A stretch of 64,000 nt of DNA from Tetrahymena elliotti 4EA (taxonomy: Eukaryota > Ciliophora > Oligohymenophorea > Hymenostomatida > Tetrahymenidae), in NCBI GenBank assembly GCA_000231825.2, contig JH720296.1, forward strand, positions 62,001-126,000, in the 5' to 3' direction. The notes under the pieces were generated by a model. That model saw nothing but the letters and a program-made list of their open reading frames with translations. It was not told the origin of the DNA and did not search any database. Below, piece after piece: positions 39,801 to 52,873 of this stretch (position 1 is its first letter; each line of letters starts with the position of its first letter). A program made the translations under genes and the position numbers.

Positions 39801-42800
39801 CTCTTGTTGATTGCTAAACAGAAACTATTGCACCATGTTTGTCCTAAAAGCCTTTTAAATTTTCCCAGTAAGATGGAATAATTGAAGTAATTGGAATTTC
39901 TTTCTTGTTAAGTTTTTTAATATCTATTTTTAAAATATTTATACAAGAAGACCCTATGTTATCAATATTTCCATCTTTATTAACAATGAGTTGACATACT
40001 TCTTTTAAATTCTTATTAATTCTGAATGTAGAAACAAATTGAAGTCCATGAATTAAAGAGGGTACATGCCTGACTAAGACAATCAAAGGATTAATATAAC
40101 CTTACTTACTTTTTAATGATAAAATTCTTTCATAATTTAAAATTCTGGGTTCTAGTGTTGCTAAGTAACTTTCTAAAAATTAATCATGATATCTTGCATA
40201 CATTTATGGCATTAAAGCACTAACATTTCTATTTAAAATTTCCATCTTATTATATCCACTTAAAGATGCTGCTGCTAGATTTATATTAGCAACCAACCCA
40301 AAAGAATCATCTTCAGCACTAATAACAATAGAAGGTCTTGAATCTATTTAAAAAATAAGTAATTATTAAAATATATTTGAAAATAAATGATCTTGTTTAC
40401 CTGTTGATAAATCTAAAAAATTGCTTATTTTATTAGAGTTTTAGTTTTTAAAATTTATATCAATAAGTTTTTTGAGAATATTAAATGACCCGTCTTTATC
40501 ATGAATAATGTCTGATAAGAATTTAGCATAGACTCTCATTAAGGATGGTATATAAGTATTTATCCTATCCAATCTATTCCATTAATCTTCTGCATTCTAG
40601 TTTGCTATTGTTATTTTAAATCCCAATTCACTTAATTTACCCAAATCTGGGTTATCTTCACTAAGTTGAGACCAAAATTCAATATGCAAGGCAGTACTTT
40701 TTTCAATATTCGCTCTACACAATCTATAATAAACAAAATATAATTCAACATATTATGAAATAACTTTTAGGATTGAAAAATGGGGGAGTTTGTTATCAAA
40801 TCTGTCAAATTAAATTTTTTTAGATTCAATTTTTACAGGATTCAATTTCGATGTAAGAATATCTCCAAAAAACAATATTTTTCATTCATTTTGTTTTGAT
40901 GACAAAAAATTGTCAATAATTATTATTTTTTTTGTTGAAAAAGAAAGATTACCTTTCATGGTTTTAAACAGATAATTCATTTACAACATCACTAGAACCT
41001 GACTAATCTTTTTAACCATCTAATGTTGTACTGTTTTCCATGAGATCGTTTTCAATTACTTACTTATATCTGAATATGATAAATTCTTCATCAAAAACAG
41101 GCCTTTCACTTTCAGTATTTAAAAGCTCTTGAAGTGCTTATTAAGAGGACCTCATGACGTCAACTAGATATAGAGCATATAGAATACGTATTTTTGTATT
41201 ATTAGGAAACTTTTGTAATGCAAAGTAGTACATACTTTATATAACTGTGTAAATCATAATTAGCTATTCACTTACTTTCTCATTTCTTAGGGCTTTAGAA
41301 AATTTGGTAGTCTTAGCTAATCTTCTTTTAGATGGACAATCTTCTTAGATGCAAGTGTTCCTATGATGATCTAAAAAACCGTCTAGCATAATTTAAATAT
41401 GCTTATCTTTAGTATATCTTCCCAGTAGCTTAGTAATATAAGGCAGCTATTTCAAGGGATCAGACAACACATCGTACTAATTTGTATTTATTAACAAGAT
41501 ATCATACCTAATAAATTAAAAATTACTATATAAAAATTTTCTCTGCCTTTGTAAAATTACCTTTATTCAGATCTCATAAGAACAATAAGATATACAAAAG
41601 GTAGACCAATTATCCAAATAATAGAGGATCCATCAAATTCATAATTTTCTGTAAGCTTTGCTAAAATGAGCATTAATGTTGTCCAAAGATTTATTGAGTG
41701 CTATGCTGTGACTAGTTTTGAAATGTAAAAGTCATGGTAAGTTAAATTAAATTGATAGTGTTCAAATAACAAAAAAGATCCAATAAGCATTATCACTATG
41801 TAAACAATATCATACCCCTTGTTCATTAGGAAGTTATAAAAAAGTGATAGGATTAGTTTAAGTAAAAAAAAACAAAACTCTCCTCTTCCAGAATTTTTAG
41901 TATAGCAATCTTACGCATTTGTTCTACATCCAAAAAATAGCAAAGTCATTATTCCTACATATACACTAAGCAAAATACTACACACAATACCTATTTAAAA
42001 ATAATATTTTAAGTTCTATATTTAGTATATTAATTTTCACTAGACTAATTTAAATTTCAAATTTTATTTTTAATGTAAATTTAATAAAACTATTCAATTT
42101 ATGTAAATATTTATGCTTCTTCTCAATTCTATTAAAATAATTCTTTGTTTAGTAGGTATAATTGAGACAGAACTATCTTGAAAAATCATTTTTAAAATTC
42201 AAAAATTTCTATTTTTTGATTGAATTCTTTTGAAAAGACCAAAAAAAAGTTTGATTTAAAAACATTAACTTGCTTATTTATTCTTAACTTTCATTATTTT
42301 TCTTAAAATTGTATGTAAATATTACCTAAAAACACTAAGGCTATTTGATCACTTCCAAAGCATTAAACATTAGGGAAGTTCACCATTACTAGTGTTGAAT
42401 TTTAGTCAGTTTTTCCATTTTAGCAATTTAATGGACTGAGAAAAAGTTAAATCAAAGGGAGAAAAAGAACAGTAACAAGTAATTCAGTACAAAAGCGTAG
42501 AATATTAATTAAGAAAGAAATATGAGTGTTCTTTCTTTTCAAGCTAATTACTACATATATAAAAATGAGGCACAAAAAAAGAAAAATTGAAGATAGTGCA
42601 AAAAGTAATCCTTTGTAAGTTGAATACTAGCTAGAAGAATCTCCATCAAAATATTAATAAATTGATGTAATTTTAAGAACTAATCTAATTCCATCAACAA
42701 TTTTTTTATTTTTCCAAATAGAAGATAGCTCAAAACAAAACTAAAAGTTTAATATCTAAAACGTTTCAATTATTAAAAGGATAATTCTCTAAAAGAATCC

Positions 42801-42935
42801 TATTCTCTCTCCATTAAGTAAATTGTATGCATAGTTAAAGAGAGATTTTTTAAAGTCCCTCATAAATTTAATCAAAAATGATTCTCCATCTAAATTATAT
42901 CCATCATCTCCTTCGCTTTACTGCTTAAAATTCAT
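36893..42935 (-). CDS. Multi-pass membrane protein with PAS domain (tiny macrocysts/TMCB-like ciliate family)
   Basis: Nine exons: 42935-42326, 41990-41561, 41507-40953, 40723-40401, 40343-39758, 39692-39365, 39299-38752, 38629-38123 and 38057-36893; total 5052 nt, 1683 residues, TGA at 36895-36893. Every junction is GT-AG and phase-consistent. The first two exons encode about six to eight hydrophobic segments (for example IFLFLCLIFIYVVI and LLSVYVGIMTLLFF). A soluble region follows (about 350-640), then a PAS-like domain in exon 5 (about 640-835). Exons 7-9 add an acidic stretch, about four more membrane segments and a large loop. This order matches a large ciliate family annotated as tiny-macrocysts-like PAS membrane proteins. 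A sensory or signalling role is inferred, not shown. Exon 6's donor (39364) is the least certain boundary. Confidence 0.85.
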
Positions 42936-44611
42936 TCTTCAAAAACTGAGTATATAGGATTAAATGGAGCTATAAGTATGTTGTTGCTCTGCTAGTCTAT
43001 TAATAAATTTTTCCTTCTCTTAAAAACTGTATAACTGCTTAAGCTTTTAAATTCTACTAGCTTTATTAAAAGTTAATGATTATAATAATAAATAAATTGT
43101 TAATTAATTATTAGTTTGCTTGGTATATTTTTATTTAATTTCTTTATGAAATTTGATAATAGCTTTACATAAATTGTTAATAATTTAAGTTGATAACTTC
43201 TATGCAATATTCAAAAATAGTTGTTATTTTAAATTAATAATTTACTTAAAATATAAATTCAACAAAGTTTGGTTTATCTATTAGTATCATTTCAAAAAAG
43301 TAAAAAGTTATATCCTTTTTTAGTAAGCTATACTATTTTTCAAATATATCCTTTTATTAAACTAGAAATTTTATTTTCTTGAATCTGTTAATGTTAAGAA
43401 ATTTTTAATGTACCTTCTCTAATATTTTTATACAAATAAACAAGGCAGTTTGATAGATTTAAGATAATAAACTGAAATCATTTTTAAATATTTTTTAAAA
43501 TTTAATGTCATTCAATATTTATGGTCATTAATTACATTATTTTTTAGGAAGATTAACATTCTATTCTTTTTTTAATAAAATACACTTTAGATTTGAATAT
43601 ATTTACATAAAAAGAATTTATATGAAGTTAACCTGCTGTTCAAAAAAAATTTTTAGATAGAACCTTTCAAAAAAATAAAATTTAATTTTAAATTAAAAAA
43701 CCTTCAAGTAAAGGTATTAAAATATTTATCAAAAATAATTTATTCTTTTAAATTGTTTTAATTGAAGAAAAATTTTTTTTAAATGTAATCAATTTTATTT
43801 AAAATTTATCTCAAGATTTTTTTTGAAGACAAACTTTTCGCAAAATAAAAATTTATTTTTTTAGATCCTAGGATGTATATATCATAAATCTTCATTCATT
43901 TCAAAATCATAGTATTTTGGGTGTTCCAAAATAAACATTAAAAAATATATTACTAGATATCTATTTTTTTTTATTTATTTTTGTTAATAGGCAACTAAAA
44001 ATTATTAAATAAAATAATTTGTTTTTTTGTATTTTAAGTAAATCAGTTTTTTATTCAAAGAAAAAAAATTTGGGTTTCTTAATAAATTAGAATTTTTAGT
44101 ATTTAGTTTCTTTTAAAATAAAACAATTTAAGTTTAACACAAAAAATCTATTATTGTTGTCTAATTAAAAAAGTATTCATCTAAAAGTAAATTTAAAAAA
44201 AATTTAAAAATAAAGTACATAAAAATTTAGAGATATTCTTTATTTAGAATAGCTTAATAAAATTTAGCTTAATTGATTTGTTTAATCTCATCTTATTAAT
44301 TTAAATCAAGGCAGCCTGCTTTTTATTAACTTAAATTGAAACTTATTTTGGCAATTTTGACTAAAGAAAAAATAGATTTTATTTAGACAGATAGGAAGAT
44401 ATGAGAATTTAAAAATAAATAAATTATTATTTAAAATAAAAAGTCTACTTGGGTAAGATTGAAAATATTTTGAAAGAATAAATGAAGTTATTTAATTGAG
44501 AAAATTGAAAAAGAAAATGTATAAAAACTGTAGACAAATATATTAAATTAATTGAATAAATATTGATTATTCAATATTTAAATATAATTTATAAATAGTA
44601 AAAATGAAATA
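42936..44611. other. Long intergenic spacer
   Basis: About 1.7 kb of extremely AT-rich DNA, lower in G and C than the other spacers. It contains the presumed promoter of the PAS membrane protein gene. No coding, RNA or repeat feature could be supported. Confidence 0.6.
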
Positions 44612-47600
44612 TCAATTTGAAGATTGGGTATCTTAGTTGATCATATTAAACTCAATTAGATTGTCTGAATTATATTCCTTCTCTAATTCGTGTGATTAAA
44701 TACTTTACTATTGTTAGGTCAGGTGGTCAACAATTTATTATTAAATTTGAGATTAATAATTTTATTAGTTTTGATTTTCAGCTGTTTAGTAGCTAAAATA
44801 CTATTATTTGCTTTCATTAATCTTAGAAAAAGTCTTCTTTAATTCTTGTTAGTGTTTTCTAGCATCCATATAAGAGTCAAATTTGCTTTTTGAAGGAGAA
44901 AGGGTGTTATTTTATTTTAATGATTACTCAACACTATTAGTTAACATCATAGCTTTTTTAGCTGATTCAGATAAGGGTTTAAGATCTGGTTTAAATGTGC
45001 ACTCTTTAACTTCATTAGACTATTTCTCGACTCTTTTACTCTCTATTTTGTTATCTTTTTTAGTTTGCCATTATTTTAACTTTTTTTGTTATTCTTCAAT
45101 ATCTTTTTAAGTCATTTGCTTTCCTTTTAATTATTGTTACAATAATTTTTTCTTATAAGGGTCAGTTTCTTCTTATATCTAATGATACAGATTAGGATCA
45201 TTAAAGTTAACATACACATACTTAGGGTTTGCTTGAGTGTTAGAATTACTTATACTGTTTTCTAATTACTTGCTTAATGCTCTAGAATATAAAAGATTCT
45301 GCTAGTTTTGTTGTGTATCATGAGCAGAAATCTCTTTTTCAATATTTTAATCCATTGATTTCTAGACTTAATTTTGTTAGCCAAGTTAAGGATAAGAAAA
45401 TTAAACTTGCTTTCCTAGATTTTAGTGTGATTGCTATTAAGGACTTGGGATGTAAGATTATAAATGATTTTAATCAATATTTCCAAAGCTTTCTTTTGAA
45501 TTAAATGCTAAAGGTGCTTATGTTCCCCTAATAGCTTAATTAGAACTTACTAATGGCTCCTAAGGAATTTGTTAGAGTGAACCACTTTTTTATGCAAGTT
45601 GAATTGCTGCTTCATGACTCCATGCAACAGGTTTAAAGAACTGCTTAAATTAAGGACTTGCCTTTCTCTCTATTAATTCTTCATTAAGCTTCTTATTATC
45701 ACTTAAATGCTAATATGATACAACACTATTTGATTTATTCAAATTTTGCTTTTACTATTAAGAATTTATTTTTTCTTCACCCTCTTTACTACCTTTAAGA
45801 TTTTACTATGATTTCTAGCGAAACTAATTGGCTTTTTAACTATTCTAAGTCTTTTCACTTGGTGAAGTAAGTAAAGTAAACTTAGGATTCATGACATTTA
45901 TGCCAATAGTTTACTATTACTTAGTCAAACTTGTTTCTGTTGCATTATGTGTGCCTGGAGTCAAAAAAATAATTCTTTTATCTTTTTTTACATCTTCTTG
46001 CTACTATTACTACTATTCACCACTCTATTATGAATTAACCTATTCTTGATTTCCTGAATTTAAATTATTTTAAGTCTCCTTTTTAACTTCTTCTTCATAA
46101 TTGATAAAGTTAGAAATAACCAACCTGTTAAAGTAATTTTAAGATAGATAAATAAAATATTGATAATTCACAAAAATATTCTTACTGGTCTTCTAATTCT
46201 TTTTTAGAAGAAGTTGCATAATTATTGAACACCTTTGAATTAGATTCAAATTATTGTATTGACTAAGCAAGTTAGTTCACAGATTATTGTTGCTGCTATC
46301 CTAAAGTAATTTCATTTTCTTAAATTTCTACTATTGATTTCTTTTAAGATAAACCCTATTTTGCAAATTCAAAGTTTTGTTTCATGATATCCATTAACTT
46401 TTATTATTCTTCTACTTTTTCTAAAGCATTTTTAGGTTTTTAGAAAAGATTTTAAGGCTATCTAAATGCTAAGTTCCAATTAAAATTAGCTTGCTAAGCT
46501 TCCTTTTTCTTTTCTTGTTCACTGGCTAAAAAGGCCTTCTTTTTTTCTTCCTTCTATTGCTATTTTTTCTTTTCATCAATCTATTTTTGCTAACTTACTA
46601 CTGCCTTATCATATAATCTGAACAATACATAATTATTTAATGGCTTTAAAATTATTATAAAATTACCTAGTGTAAACATTTTTTTAGGTATAATCATTTT
46701 ATTGATATTAATTGATTTAAGGCTTTCCTAATTAGCCATATAATTCCTATTCTTTTTACTAAATTTTTTGCTTTTTTTCTTCACCTTTCATGATAAGAAT
46801 ATCCTCTACCTATTCATTTTACAATATAAAATATAGTAAAGCATCAAATACTTTAATTTATTTTTACTTTCTATTAGCTCCTAGTATCTCCAATAATCTT
46901 ATTAGAGTTTAAATTGGTGTATACATATTACTCAGTCTATTCTTTTTGCTCTTCTTGATCTTTGTATTATTTCAAAAGAGTATTTTTTGCTTCTACTTTT
47001 TACTTCCAGGCAATCAAATCATCGTATCCTCTATTCAAACTTACTGACTTCTCATTTATCTTTTATCAATTAATATAAAGTTTTTTAAGGCCTAAATAAT
47101 AATCATCATTATCTATGATTTTATAAATTAATTCTATACCTTAGGATTGAAGTTATCATCATTATAATCCTATATTTTTAAACAAAATAAATGAAATTCA
47201 TTTCAAAACTTACACAATTTTTATCAGCTTATGTAAAATTGAATACTATTGTGACATATAAAATTTAAAAGCATGATAGCCAAAAGGTTTTTTGTATTTT
47301 TAAATATGGGTGACATGCTAAAACTTGAACTATATTGCTACTATAGATGGCTTATCAATAAAGGTTAATTTAAGTATTTACTTAATACTGCTATGGGAGT
47401 GGATAAGCTATTTTATTATAAAAAAAGGTATTATAAAAGAAGATTAACTTTTTCTAATGCTAACTAATTAATTAAATATAATAAATTAGTTAGAAAAGAA
47501 TGTATTTTTACCTAATCTATTTACTGACTCTGATTGAGGTTTCAGATCTGATGCAATAGGCATCTATTGATTAGCAAGTAGATGCATTTCTAAGTTTTTT

Positions 47601-47626
47601 TGATAAATATCTTGTGCATTATTCAT
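44612..47626 (-). CDS. Gln/Lys-rich coiled-coil protein with FNPKI and ECTFKP motifs, probably cytoskeletal
   Basis: Six exons: 47626-47525, 47169-47140, 47059-46868, 46809-46667, 46617-46186 and 46124-44612; 2412 nt, 803 residues, TGA at 44614-44612. All introns are GT-AG and phases agree; exon 2 is only 30 nt. Exon 1 has an alternative phase-1 donor at 47513 that leads to stops. Seen: FNPKINEKS near residue 45, long Lys/Glu/Gln-rich coiled-coil stretches (about 55-190), and KECTFKPDLKPLS near residue 690. Such F-x-P-K/TFKP motifs with a nearby Ser recur in ciliary and basal-body proteins of ciliates and algae, which suggests, but does not prove, a cytoskeletal role. No enzyme domain. Confidence 0.8.
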
Positions 47627-48389
47627 TTTTAAAGATAAGAATTTGATCACAAATATAAATTATTTAACACTTATTTAATTTATTTAATTGTTTTTTTTTT
47701 CAGTAAATGATTAATAAAATCTAAGAATTACTTAAATAAATAAAAATAAGTTTTTATAAATTATTGGCATACTGTTAAGCTTCAGACTAAAGGTTAGTAC
47801 AAAATTTATTTGAATGAATAATAGAAAAACTATTCTAATATAAATTTTTATTTGAAGAAATTACTATCATTTAAAGTAAAAATCATTTTTACTTTGTAGA
47901 AAACTAAGAAAATCAATTTTAATTTATGATAATAAACTTAGAAAATTTTACAACTTCTTTAAAAAAATAAGCATCTTATTCCAAAGATTTTATTAATAAG
48001 TTATTAAAAAACAAAAATAAAATATTTACTATTTTTTTGTCGAGTAAGAATTCCTATTTCTTTATGATAAATTAAGAGTAGTAAATAGTGAATAGTAGAA
48101 TTGAAATTAATTTTAATTTAAATAATACTAAAGAAAAAATAAAAATGATTTATTTTACTTAAGAAATAGATTAAATTTTTGAATTTTGTTAAAAAAATAA
48201 AAATGAAAAGAAAAACGATAATATTTGGAAAATAGTTTAATACATATAAATACGTGTAAAGAATAAATGGAAATAATAGATGTAATGAATGCAATGATAA
48301 TCTTAGATAAATTTTGTTCCATTATAAATTTGTTATTTATTGGTTTAGTCTAGATTTAATTAATTTAAATATTGCTTTTCTTTCTCTTT
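47627..48389. other. Intergenic spacer
   Basis: AT-rich, with A/T homopolymer runs. Contains the presumed promoter of the coiled-coil gene. No other feature recognised. Confidence 0.6.
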
Positions 48390-48785
48390 TCACATATCTT
48401 CTTCATAAAGTAGTTATTTGTTAGGCTCTATAAAATCCTGATAGCTAGGTTAAAATAATGAATCATAAAGATATTGATATTTAGTTGAGTTTATTAGTAA
48501 CTATTTTTTCATATCTAGAGAAATCGGAATGTTATAAGTTAAATTCTCTTTCATAGATTCTCTTATAGTAACTGGTGAGTGGCTTGTTTCTTTCAAAATA
48601 ACTTTAACAGCTTCATATTTAGGCTGGCCTGATTGTAAGTACGCATTTCGTATAGCCTCTAAAGTTTTAAAAGAAGGTGAATTTGTTCTTGTGTCAAAGT
48701 CAACTAGGATTTATTTTAAAATATTTTCAATTTTTTAGTTTGCTTCATAGAATTTTCTAATTTTTTCTATATTTGACTCTGTCAT
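48390..48785 (-). CDS. Hypothetical protein, 5' end uncertain
   Basis: From ATG 48785 (A-rich context, AAAAATG) the frame encodes 131 residues to TGA at 48392-48390, with coding-like composition (for example NSPSFKTLEAIRNAYLQSG and VTIRESMKENLTYNIP). I do not recognise the family. The same frame is open upstream to 49165 and includes another ATG at 49040, so the protein may be 216 residues or more. Around 49050-49190 two frames look partly coding (one reads RSGGNVKISVLVNQNQL) and an unresolved intron or upstream exon is likely. Mostly hydrophilic; no membrane segment. Confidence 0.55.
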
Positions 48786-50203
48786 TTTTCCTTTATATTT
48801 TTAAGAAATTTCATTTTGGAGATGAGTTCCCAATATTCTATCATAGGCATTTATGCATTTTGTTAATTTTAATAGATTTCGATATTATGCTTTAAATAGT
48901 TATTGGCGTTTTTGATTGTAAAATATCTACCAAATAATATGAGTGTTGTGTAATTTTTCCATTAGAATTTCTTTATGAATATAATTAATTTCTTTGTTAA
49001 TTAATTTAGTTCTGAAACTCTTTATTATAAATAATATCATATCAAATTAATTCAGAACAAAACGGTTAACATCGTTATTCTCTATATTTGTCAATTAATT
49101 TTGGTTTACTAATACTGAAATCTTCACATTACCACCTGATCTTATATAGCTTAGAAGGAATATTGATCAATATGAGGAGTTAAATCATTTAAATCTTAAA
49201 GTAAATATGTTATTATGATGCAACAATATTCAGATCAAAGAAAATGTAGAAATAATATTTAAATATTCTTTTAGTTGATGTTTTGTTCAATCCAAGATAT
49301 GCTTTCCTTTTTAATTGTCATCTTTCTCAAATTTTTTATTACAAACTAAATTTATACATTATTTAAGAAACTTTATTTATTTTAGATTATTATTATTATG
49401 ATTATTTTCTATATTTACAAAAACAAATGAATTTTGTCAAAAACAAAATCCTAAAAACTACCCACAAAAACGGATAACTTTTTTGAGAGGAAAAACAAAA
49501 CAGTGAAGATAGTGAATACAGATACTAAAAAATATAAAAGATTTTTAAAAGAATGCAAAATTTTGAATACGTATTTATTTATTTGTTACGAGTTATTGAA
49601 TTTTCCCAACTCTTTAGTCTACTTCTTTTGTGAAATTAAAAATTCAGATTAATTTAATTATCTTTTTAATATAACAAAAAAATCAAATTAATAAAAAGAT
49701 TCCTTTACGTGTTTTTTATTTATTGATTGAATACGTTTTGAATAAATAGGTATTTATTTCATTCATTTTTTATATGTAAAAAATAGTAATCTATCTATTA
49801 AAGTTGACTTAAAATATCCAAGAATTATCTATTTTGACTGAGTGTTTCAATTATTAAAAACTAAAACTTTTTTCTAAGTCAAGATAAATGGTTTTGCTTA
49901 AGTACATATATAATCATACTCTACATTAGATTTTTAAATGTTTAATCAAGAAGAATAAATAGTTAAGCGAGTGAATGATTGAGTGCATATTTTTATAAAA
50001 AATAAAATTAAATAACAAAGCATCTTGTCTTTTTCCAAAGAAAGAAATTCAAGCTTTTATTATTAAAGTAAAGAAAGAATGCTTACAAATTTCAATAATT
50101 AATAGTTCTGACAGCACAATAAATATTTGTTTCTTTTTTAAAAATTTGGGAACAAATAATTATTAACAAAAACTTTTTTAATTAATAATCAAATAATTAG
50201 CAA
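48786..50203. other. Intergenic spacer, possibly with 5' exons of the gene ending at 48390
   Basis: The segment 48786-49190 may be coding (see the adjoining gene). A further short coding-like stretch on the minus strand starts at ATG 49330 (MTIKKESISWIEQNIN) but has no usable donor before its TGA. From about 49350 to 50203 the DNA is AT-rich with no gene and leads into the promoter of the plus-strand gene at 50204. Confidence 0.4.
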
Positions 50204-52114
50204 ATGAGTTTCGCTTCTTCTGTCAGTAATTTTTCTCCTCAAGTACGGTTAAAAATGAATAACCAACAACCACTGTCTTAGCAAACCTCTATGTAATAAC
50301 CCAATCTACCTATTATTAAAGAGAATAGTATAGAAAGTGGGGTCTAAGTAACTAATATGAATTATGATCCTATCAATAAACCCCATCAAGTGATATATCA
50401 AAATGCTTTATAAGCAGCTCAAACAAACAATTCAATTCAAACCTTAAAAATAAATGATTATAAGTAGCCTATTGCAGTTCCTCAGAATTAAATATCCCCT
50501 GTAGTTGTTTATCCTTCATTTTATTAGAATGGTGTATCTAGGGTAGCTTAGCCTATCACAAGCAATGTTTAATAAAATATGTACCCTGTTATTTATACTG
50601 CTCCTACTAGAAATTTATATGGAGGTAGTTTTGCAAGCTCTGCTCCTTAGTATTAAAATACTTTCTATAATTACCCATCATATCAGTGGGTTCCTTAGTA
50701 TTAATGTTATAATTAAGCAAATTAATTTGGGGCATAGTCTACATAGTCAGCCTAAACAATTCAAAATTAATATTAAAATCAATAACCATAAATGTTAAAA
50801 ACGGAAATTTTCAATTAAGATCAAAGAATTAATTAATTTAAAAACCCCCTTTAAGATAACACTATAGTTTAATCTTAAGAAAAAGAAAACTCTAATAACG
50901 TTCTTGAGTAAAAAAGTATTCTAAATGAAAATATAGAAGTGAAAGCTGAAAATAAAGATGATTTGTTGAAAGTAAAGTTGAGTAAATAGTTATAAGTTAA
51001 AAATGAAGATTCTGTAAAATTAGAATATTCGAATGATTAAGATTGCTCTTCAGAAAATTTAAAATAAAAGTAAGATGTCCAAGCAAATTTAAAGAAGAAG
51101 AAAATATTTAAAATAACTAGTAAACAGCAACCTCAAAAGTAATATTAATAATAATTAACTTAGATAAGTTAAAATATATTAAATTAAGAATAAATTAATA
51201 AAGGAGAGTCTAAAAAATAATACCACTCTCATAATTAATAGATTTCAATTCAAGGCACAAATGAAAATTCATTACAAGAAAACTTGAATCTATCATAATA
51301 ACATGATGATTAATCTTTAATAAGTGATTAATAATCAGCAAGAAAGGATTCAATGACATTTAAAATAAATGAAAAAGTAACAAAAACACTCAGCCCATCC
51401 TTAAAAAATAATATTTCTGATTAAAATAATAATAATCAAACTGAGGGCCAAGATGATACCAGCCAGACTACTTTAATCAATGAAAACATGAATGTAAGCA
51501 ATAAAAAATTATAACTGCCTTAATAACAATAATAACAATGTAAAAATCCTGAAGAGAATTCATGTTAAGATTAAATATAAATTGAAGAATCAAATGATTA
51601 ATGCTCAGAATCATAAAATAAAGGAGGTGAAAAGAAACTTGGAAAGAAATTCCTTATAATAAAATAAGAGATAAATCGCTTGTAAAAAAAATTACATAAA
51701 ATCTTAATGAAAGAATTAGGGAGCCAAAGCAAAGACAATTATCTTGAAATTATAGAAGAAAAAATAGAAGCAAAAAGAAAAAGATTCTTTAAAAATATAA
51801 CTCTTAATGATTTCATTGTTGAATTCCAAAAATATCTCTCAGTCAAATTTTGTGATAATTAAAATAATTATAAGCAATTTAAAAGAATCATGGACAAAAT
51901 GATGGCAAAATTCACTAATTCTCAAGAATTCTTAAATTATATAATTAATAACTAAATTCTCTCCTCTTATTTTATTTAATTTATTATCAAACCTATCGAA
52001 AAATATACTAAATAAATTGATCCCTCCGACCATTAAGAATTTTAAGACTTGATCAATAACTATACTAAAAAGGTTTTCTAACATATTACAGAACTCGAAT
52101 ATATATAAATTTGA
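50204..52114 (+). CDS. Gln/Asn-rich hypothetical protein with charged C-terminal domain
   Basis: Single exon, 636 residues, TGA at 52112-52114. ATG 50204 follows 'attagcaa' and opens a Ser/Gln-rich N-terminus. Residues about 1-200 are Gln-, Pro- and Tyr-rich, with several tyrosines in a PYQW/YNYPSYQ context, resembling low-complexity RNA-binding or scaffold regions. Residues about 200-470 are acidic and Asn/Gln-rich. Residues about 480-636 are a denser, basic-to-helical region (KKLGKKFLIIKQEINRL, then KRFFKNITLNDFIVEFQKYL) that may be a folded domain. I do not recognise the family. It lacks membrane segments and introns. The strongly coding composition and lack of TGA over 1.9 kb make the gene itself secure. 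Confidence 0.8.
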
Positions 52115-52873
52115 AAGTTTTGTTCTAAATGTTTCTTTAACAAATCCATCCTTCTCAACTAATATCTTATCCTATTCTGCTAAAAAATATAAATAAACAC
52201 TTTCTTTTGTATGATAACTAACTAAATATATTCATATGTTCAATCTTTATTTTCTAATTTATTCATTCTAATTAAACATATCAAAATTTATCAACTTAAA
52301 AGCATACCTTACCTTACTTTTAAATTATTTACATTAGACTACTATAAATGTATCTGAATAAAAAATTTTATAAAAATGCATTTAAGTTTTATACATTATT
52401 AATTTTTTTAATTTAAAATTATTTCATAAGATATAAATTATCTTATCTGTCTTACATAACATACATAGTCAATTTTATTAAAATTAAGCATACTTTACCT
52501 TACTTTTAAATTACTGATTTTATGCTACTTTAAATGTATTTAAATAAAAAAAATTGATAAGCTGTATTTAAATTTTACACTTTTCAATTATTTTCATTAC
52601 ATTTATTATTAATTCATTTAAAATAAAAATTAGCTTAATTGTTTGTTAGAAGAAACAACATCAATCTCAATAGACTCAATATTAATCTTATTATTATAAA
52701 AAACTGTTTATTCAAACTGTTGCTTGCATTTTAGTAAATTTAGTAGAATAAAAAATCAAAGCAAAAAAAAAAACTTTAATTTCATTTACAAAAAACTGCT
52801 AATTCAATTAATTATAAAGCAGCGATAAGTTTTTAAATAATTTGAAGGGTAGCGAAAAGAAAAAGAAAGACAA
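52115..52873. repeat. Intergenic spacer with a diverged 100 bp direct repeat
   Basis: About 100 bp at 52296-52400 (with 'accttacttttaaatta') recurs at 52487-52590 (same string at about 52498). Both continue through a 'ctact/gctact-taaatgtat' element and a 'tttaa-ttttacac/tac' end. A further C-poor tract follows up to the next gene. No gene recognised. Confidence 0.6.

Noticed and set aside
47060..47139. In-frame TGA in YLGLKKLYIN as a selenocysteine or readthrough site
   Set aside because: An 80 nt GT-AG intron with matching phase removes the TGA.
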